From the NCBI GenBank assembly GCA_015222065.1, contig JADFUQ010000378.1:1-11167 (forward strand): a stretch of DNA of 11,167 nt, written 5' to 3'. Position numbers and translations under genes: made by a program. Below the pieces are notes generated by a model that did no database searches, was not told the origin of the DNA, and saw only the letters and a list, made by a program, of their open reading frames with translations. The DNA comes from Bacteroidota bacterium. Its GTDB lineage: Bacteria > Bacteroidota > Bacteroidia > Bacteroidales > VadinHA17. Below are positions 7,055 to 11,167 of the stretch, piece by piece (position 1 is the stretch's first letter; every line of letters starts with the position of its first letter).

Positions 7055-7996
7055 TTATTCAGTTTCTTCGGTTTTTTTAAATGAATTATGGATTTCAATT
7101 AATTCATAAACGTCGTTAATAAATGACGATACATCATTTAAAATGAATTCCATCTTTTTCTTCTCCTTTACATTATTGTTAATTGAATTATGAGCTGTAT
7201 ATAATTTTTCAATTGAACTAACTAATGATTTATTCATTTTTTGCAGGTAGTTTATTTCATCATACAACTCGGATACTTTATAATCTATTAACATTATGTT
7301 ATAAGCATTTGAAGGGTAATTAGTCGTATCAACTAATATTTGCTGCCTTAATCCCGAATGAACATTTTTTAGTTGTAAATCTAAATCGCTTAGCCATTTT
7401 TCCTTAACGGTTTTTTCTAAAAATTCTTTACTTGACTTACAAAGTTCTTCTATTATTATATTCCCCTTTTCAATATACTTTTTTAAAATGTCAGCTCTTT
7501 TTTTGTCGATATACCTTTTACCAACAAATACTATTGACTTATACACAAAACTACCAATACCTTCTGGAATTTCTTTATCAAACTTATTATTATAGACACT
7601 AATCAAGGTATCCAAATTTGTACCAATTGATAGAGCATTCTTTTCTATTTTCTCATAATAGTCTGTAGTAGCTAATGCCTCAAGATTTTTAGTGTATTCC
7701 TTTAAAATTTTAAAACTTAAGTCTAGTTTTTCCGCTTCAGTAATAATTTCATTTTTCCTTTTATTGTTTTCAAAAATCTTATCCGCCGCTTTTTCAGGAT
7801 TTGTGATTAAGGGAGATGATAGAAGAAAAATGTCATTTTGTACATCAACATACTTTTTGACTAATAAACTTGGATACTCAGAGTATTCCTGTGTTGCTAC
7901 AGAATACTTTTTTATTGATTCCAATTGAGTTGTTGTTAAAACAGCACAGCTTGAAATCATTATTGAGACAACCAAAATAAAAATTAGATTTTTCAT
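7055..7996 (-). CDS. Hypothetical helical lipoprotein
   Basis: This is a 313-residue predicted lipoprotein of unknown function. The signal is MKNLIFILVVSIMISSC with lipidated Cys17 (lipobox ISSC). The next residues, AVLTTTQ, lack the acidic cluster used in Bacteroidota for surface export, so it is probably anchored on the periplasmic side. The mature chain is mostly charged alpha-helix with few prolines. One less polar stretch, EGIGSFVYKSIVFVGKRYID, lies near residues 145-165. Near the C-terminus are coiled-coil-like segments such as YDEINYLQKMNKSLVSSIEKL. Elongated helical architecture with one apolar hairpin also occurs in alpha-helical pore-forming proteins, but I see no family motif, so that remains speculation. 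It heads a two-gene unit with the 113-residue protein 17 bases downstream. No good promoter match was seen. Confidence 0.8.
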   Translation of the reverse strand: MKNLIFILVVSIMISSCAVLTTTQLESIKKYSVATQEYSEYPSLLVKKYVDVQNDIFLLSSPLITNPEKAADKIFENNKRKNEIITEAEKLDLSFKILKEYTKNLEALATTDYYEKIEKNALSIGTNLDTLISVYNNKFDKEIPEGIGSFVYKSIVFVGKRYIDKKRADILKKYIEKGNIIIEELCKSSKEFLEKTVKEKWLSDLDLQLKNVHSGLRQQILVDTTNYPSNAYNIMLIDYKVSELYDEINYLQKMNKSLVSSIEKLYTAHNSINNNVKEKKKMEFILNDVSSFINDVYELIEIHNSFKKTEETE

Positions 7997-8058
7997 AAAA
8001 TTAACTTTAGGGTTTGTAAAATTACTTCATTAAATACATTAAACTTTATTGTTGATTA

Positions 8059-8442
8059 TCAGTACTTTATATTTTTCTCAAATTTATCAATTTTTATCAA
8101 CTTTTCTCCACATTTTTGATGTTTGCTTGTGAAATTAATTGGTTCCTCTGGTGTAGAGAATGGGCCATACCACTTGTAAATGTGCAAACTCACATATCTT
8201 CTATTTATGTTCACTTGTTTTAGTGCTGTTCTATATAACTCATCTTTGATATCCCTATTTGCAGTAATTTTCAGATTACTAATTACGTATTTCGGAGCTA
8301 TTCAATGTACAACAGGTTCTCTGGCTCTAATAAAACCAGCAATGTGGGTGCCGTGACCAAAAGTGTTGCCTGCAACCCCATCAATAAAGATCTCGTTTTC
8401 AACAATAACTCCTTTTAAAATCTCATGATCTGACCTATTCTT
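8059..8442 (-). pseudogene. Subtilisin-like (S8) protease remnant with in-frame stop
   Basis: Read on the minus strand from 8442, the frame is open for 46 codons and carries the S8 catalytic-histidine motif NTFGHGTHIAG in the context ENEIFIDGVAG...FIRAREP. A TGA at 8304-8302 interrupts it. The same frame then stays open for another 80 codons, beginning IAPKYVISNLKI, which suits the strand after the S8 histidine helix, and stops at 8061-8059. Such openness is unlikely by chance in AT-rich DNA. The catalytic Asp region, the oxyanion Asn and the GTSMA serine motif are absent, so the product cannot be an active protease. It begins 16 bases after the SH3-like gene. Either it is the decayed third gene of that unit or a fragment captured nearby. 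The downstream half overlaps a 48-base repeat, so some of its openness may have another origin. Confidence 0.55.
8173..8220. repeat. 48-base direct repeat, copy 1
   Basis: This aligns without gaps to 9836-9883 with 39 of 48 identical bases. The best-kept parts are CTTGT at the left end and TATTTATG plus CACTTGTTT at the right. This copy also holds a short hairpin, ATGTG-CAAACT-CACAT. It lies between the SH3/protease group and the lipoprotein gene. Confidence 0.85.
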
Positions 8443-8458
8443 CTACCATATTGTTCTT

Positions 8459-8701
8459 TTATTTTTTCACCTCAAACCCACCACTCCACAAATAATCACC
8501 ATTGGCATCTTTGTACCATTTACAGTTGCCATCAATGGTTTCACACTTAACCTTATCTTCTATTTCCTCTACTTCAAGTTCAAATTCCTGGCCTTTATAG
8601 ATAACACCTTTTAGATTGTCATCCTTTATCTGTGGATCACCCTTTCGAATGTTTACATTTTTTATGGCCTTTAGTTTCAAAGTTTTAGTTTTAGTTTTCA
8701 T
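8459..8701 (-). CDS. Small SH3-like domain protein
   Basis: This is an 80-residue protein made almost entirely of one bacterial SH3-like (SH3b) fold. Key positions are NVNIRKG at residues 15-21, GVIYKGQEFEL (the second strand and RT-type loop), and the closing WYKDANGDYLWSGG at 62-75. The ATG at 8701 is preferred because it lies 10 bases after the stop of the upstream membrane protein. An in-frame ATG at 8749 would overlap that gene and add a basic, non-conserved extension. No signal peptide is visible, unlike most SH3b proteins that bind cell wall or peptide ligands outside the membrane. It is very probably cotranscribed with the membrane protein and may bind it or a protease. The family call is fairly good; the role is unknown. 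Confidence 0.75.
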   Translation of the reverse strand: MKTKTKTLKLKAIKNVNIRKGDPQIKDDNLKGVIYKGQEFELEVEEIEDKVKCETIDGNCKWYKDANGDYLWSGGFEVKK

Positions 8702-8711
8702 ATTAAATGAT

Positions 8712-9803
8712 TTATCCAACTGGCGTTTCCTGAAAGGCTTTGTTCTCACCTTTTTTAATTGCCAGATAAGTTCCTGAACTAATACCCATTAATATCATTA
8801 AGTTAGTGTCCAACTCAGGTATTTTATAATGATGAATTACTTCATATAGAAAATAGCCTGCAATTGCTATAGTAAATACAACGTTTTGAAAGCGATGTAT
8901 GCTCAATCCCTGGTTGTCTGAAAGAATATTGAGTAAAAAACTTTTTGAATTATTTTCTTCCTGGTGTCTTTTAATAATATCAGAATTTGTTATATCATCA
9001 TTATCGATTAGGTGCGCACCAAGTGTAGTACCTGCGCTTATACCCAATAAAGCCAGAACCTGCCCTGTGATTACTATCATATTACCTGTTCCCATCCAAA
9101 TGACAAAATAAGATATTAATATAATGATTGTCCAAAAAGCCATCTGCGTTCTTGCCAAACTAAAAGGGGGCGATTTCATTGCAGTTCCGTGATCTCTCAA
9201 TATTTTAAATCTGTCTTTAAATAATATACGTCCCAATATTATTAATAGTATTAAGGCGGTCACACCTGAAAATATCTTCCTTGTCTTCTTTGCGTTGTTA
9301 AAAACAATTGTGAAATTACCCGCAATAGTTTCTCTATGTTCCAAATCAATTCCAACACTAAGTCTAACAGAGATTTCAGGTTTGTTTTGAGGGTTTAATA
9401 TTCTGGATAATGTATCATTTTGCTCCATTACTTCTTTTAATCTAAACCAATACCAATTTGATTCGCCTTTTAACGGTTTTAGTTCATCAATCCGGATATT
9501 ATTTGCATAAACCCATTGGTCATCTGCCTTAATCCCCTTCTTAAAATGTACTTTTAGTTTTTCACCAATTGTAGCCTTATCAATCGTATCACCAGCATAA
9601 GAAAAAACGACAATTGAAGATTTAGTTGAATCGGGCAGGATATTACCTGTATTATCGTCGACTGATACCTTCTCTTTTTGTTCACCGGTAATTTGAATTG
9701 AATCTGAAGGTATTTTCTTAGTTTTCTCCTGACTATAAACCGTCAATTGAAGAAAAAGAAAAGAAATAATTAGTATAAAGAAGATGTTTTTAGGTGTTTT
9801 CAT
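8712..9803 (-). CDS. Uncharacterised exported membrane protein with duplicated two-helix unit
   Basis: This 363-residue protein has a signal peptide (residues 1-24, ending TVYSQ). A periplasmic, strand-rich domain follows (about 60-172: IGEKLKVHFK..., VYANNIRIDELKPL, ISVRLSVGIDL). Five membrane segments come next, near 177-195, 221-238, 243-263, 306-323 and 333-349. The membrane part contains an ungapped internal repeat: 214-264 (FSLARTQ...LLGISAGTTLG) and 300-350 (LSIHRFQ...LMGISSGTYLA) share 13 of 51 residues, and each has Arg and Gly exactly 36 residues apart. I recall the SLAR-Q / GIS-GT-LG pattern from uncharacterised proteins in several phyla but cannot name a family. The SH3-like gene follows 10 bases downstream. 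A linker of 265-299, rich in Asp, Asn and Ser, joins the two units and probably lies on one side of the membrane. Confidence 0.85.
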   Translation of the reverse strand: MKTPKNIFFILIISFLFLQLTVYSQEKTKKIPSDSIQITGEQKEKVSVDDNTGNILPDSTKSSIVVFSYAGDTIDKATIGEKLKVHFKKGIKADDQWVYANNIRIDELKPLKGESNWYWFRLKEVMEQNDTLSRILNPQNKPEISVRLSVGIDLEHRETIAGNFTIVFNNAKKTRKIFSGVTALILLIILGRILFKDRFKILRDHGTAMKSPPFSLARTQMAFWTIIILISYFVIWMGTGNMIVITGQVLALLGISAGTTLGAHLIDNDDITNSDIIKRHQEENNSKSFLLNILSDNQGLSIHRFQNVVFTIAIAGYFLYEVIHHYKIPELDTNLMILMGISSGTYLAIKKGENKAFQETPVG

Positions 9804-9835
9804 AATTAGTTTATTTTGGATTATTAAAACTAACG

Positions 9836-9883
9836 CTTGTGAATGTGAAAACTTACTTAAATTTTATTTATGCCCACTTGTTT
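9836..9883. repeat. 48-base direct repeat, copy 2
   Basis: This is the partner of 8173-8220 in the same orientation, 39/48 identical. It lies just upstream of the membrane-protein start. The two copies bracket the membrane protein, the SH3-like gene and the protease remnant, a unit of about 1.66 kb. Confidence 0.85.
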
Positions 9884-9895
9884 AAACTACTATCA

Positions 9896-9937
9896 AGTCA
9901 AAAGTAAAAAGGCAAAAGGCAAAAGTAAAAGATAGAA
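9896..9937. repeat. Degenerate heptamer island (AGTAAAA/AGGCAAA type)
   Basis: Six 7-base units occur in phase: AGTCAAA, AGTAAAA, AGGCAAA, AGGCAAA, AGTAAAA, GATAGAA. The unit is nearly that of the island at 6220-6310, although the two lie 3.6 kb apart. Confidence 0.85.
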
Positions 9938-10445
9938 GTTTAATATGCTTATAATATATGCAATAACTTACCCTTCTATTTATCGTTAACACGACACTAC
10001 ATATATATCTTAAAGTTAAATGTCAAATAGTCTATCTGTATTTAATAAGATCCCTGATAAAATCAGAAACAAGCTGTTTAGTGTTAATCAGTAATAATTA
10101 ATAATTCTACAAGTTACAAAATTTTTTGTTTAACAAAGGGAAATACCTGTATTATTGTATTAATACATAGAATATTGATTAACAATTGCTTGCCAAAGAC
10201 ACTCATTCGATAAATTTTAGAAGTACTATAATATGTCAGTAATATTTAAAATTTTACAACCGGGTTTGTTCGAAATTTTATTTATAATGCAGGTTAAACA
10301 ATTTAACCCCTACCCTCTTTGAATATTCCGGTGAACAACACTTAAAAAATAATAACGTTATTCTTGCATAAAATAAAGAGCCGCATCACATTGTATTTCC
10401 ATCTTGGTTGTAGTGAAATTTTATTTTGTATAAAATAGTTTTGGT
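9938..10445. other. Gene-free AT-rich spacer
   Basis: I see no coding frame, RNA gene or strong promoter here. The only structured element is the perfect palindrome AATAACGTTATT at 10351-10362, which may be chance in such AT-rich DNA. The spacer separates the minus-strand accessory genes from the plus-strand RHS remnant. Confidence 0.5.
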
Positions 10446-11167
10446 TTGTTGGGCAGAATCCCGTTAGTTGCAATTATTATAACTTTTCAAGCACTAAAAT
10501 TTCGTATTAATGTAGTTTACGATAATCCTGATATATCTAATACAACCTTCCCCTTCCCTCCCACAACATCCTTCGACTGGAAAAGGGGAATGCTTAAAGA
10601 GAAGAAGATATACACTGAGAATGGAAACATCAGGCTTAAGGAAATATTATGAATACAACCCTGCCGGTGATATTACTAATTTGCGAGTGATCCCCGGATT
10701 AAAAGTTGTACAGCGCTCACCGGATATTGACGAGATCAATATATATGAAAAATATATGACTGTTGCCGGATGGAGTATTCAAACCAATAAATCCACAACA
10801 AAATTCGATGTTAACGGAAACAATCCTGTTACAACTGAAGAGACTTACACATATAGTCCGGAACATCTCCGGAAAATAGTCTCGGAAACCGAAAACAGTG
10901 ATGGCAGTATGATAAAAACAAATTTATATTACCCTGAAGATATAAACAATCCCACTACAGCTATCAATGAACTTATAAACCGTCATATCAATTCTCTTAT
11001 CAAGAGTGAAACTTTTAATAACAACAACAGAATACGGGGGAAGCAAGGATCACAAGGTATGCCTACCAGCCACTGGTTGGGATTGAATCAGTCACCAATC
11101 CGAATGATGTTTCAACGTATTATACTTACGATCCGATGGGAAGACTGACAACCATTTTCGATCAGGA
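10446..11167 (+). pseudogene. RHS/YD-repeat protein gene fragment, frameshifted, continues past window
   Basis: Three reading frames carry consecutive pieces of one Bacteroidota-type RHS protein. The first (to about 10645) has VVYDNPD and FPPTTSFDWKRGMLKEKKIYTENGN. The second (about 10645-11030) has KYYEYNPAGDI, ETYTYSPEHLRKIVSET, NSDGSMIKTNLYYPEDI and HINSLIKSETFNNN. The third (about 11031 to the edge) has RITRYAYQPLVGIESV and STYYTYDPMGRLTTIFD, a classic YD repeat. The first shift lies near the A-run at 10642-10644. The second falls where I expect well over a hundred residues between the two parts, so an internal deletion is likely too. Intact RHS proteins are large secreted shells, often delivering a C-terminal toxin. 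This piece lacks an N-terminal secretion signal. The left limit is uncertain, since recognisable sequence begins near 10515. Confidence 0.65.

Noticed and set aside
8459..8749. Longer start of the SH3-like protein at 8749
   Set aside because: It overlaps the upstream membrane gene and adds residues unlike the domain. ATG 8701 gives a compact domain and normal operon spacing.
10351..10362. Palindrome AATAACGTTATT as an operator
   Set aside because: There is no adjacent gene start or promoter, and such palindromes are frequent in AT-rich DNA.
10436..10443. TAGTTTTG, a match to the -7 element, upstream of the RHS fragment
   Set aside because: The nearest TTG is 25 bases upstream, too far, and the gene behind it is broken, so a chance match is likely.

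Overview
The window looks like a chromosomal segment of a low-GC member of the Bacteroidota. The conserved block at 1-4017 carries genes typical of that phylum: recN, a DUF4835/PorD-type gene, an omega subunit of the Bacteroidota type, and a BamD lipoprotein. Two promoters match the Bacteroidota form (TTG, 18-19 bases, TAnnTTTG). The gene starts lack clear Shine-Dalgarno sequences, and RHS sequence of the Bacteroidota style is present. No rRNA, tRNA or CRISPR array was seen.

Region 1 (1-4017, minus strand) is core genome. bamD, rpoZ and the DUF4835/PorD-type gene are closely spaced and probably form one operon driven by the promoter at 4022-4050. recN follows after a 394-base spacer filled with heptamer repeats and an inverted repeat, and runs off the left edge. 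coaBC, which I expect between rpoZ and DUF4835, is not there. Region 2 (4337-6195, plus strand) holds an alpha-oxoamine synthase of sphingolipid or sulfonolipid type with its own promoter. It is followed by a small RRM RNA-binding protein closed by a clear intrinsic terminator.

Region 3 (about 6200-10000, minus strand) looks like accessory DNA. It contains a group II intron 3' end without a reverse transcriptase, and a coiled-coil protein paired with a lipoprotein. It also contains a degraded subtilisin-like protease fragment, a small SH3-like protein, and a five-helix membrane protein with an internal duplication. A 48-base direct repeat (39/48 identical) lies at 8173-8220 and 9836-9883 and brackets the membrane/SH3/protease group. 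All four intact genes read the same way, so the region resembles cassettes. Region 4 (10446-11167, plus strand) is a frameshifted, apparently deleted RHS (YD-repeat) gene continuing past the right edge.

An unusual feature of the whole window is that most low-complexity spacers keep a 7-base period, in several different sequence versions. The best candidates for something undescribed are the membrane/SH3/protease module, the lipoprotein/coiled-coil pair, and the heptamer spacers.
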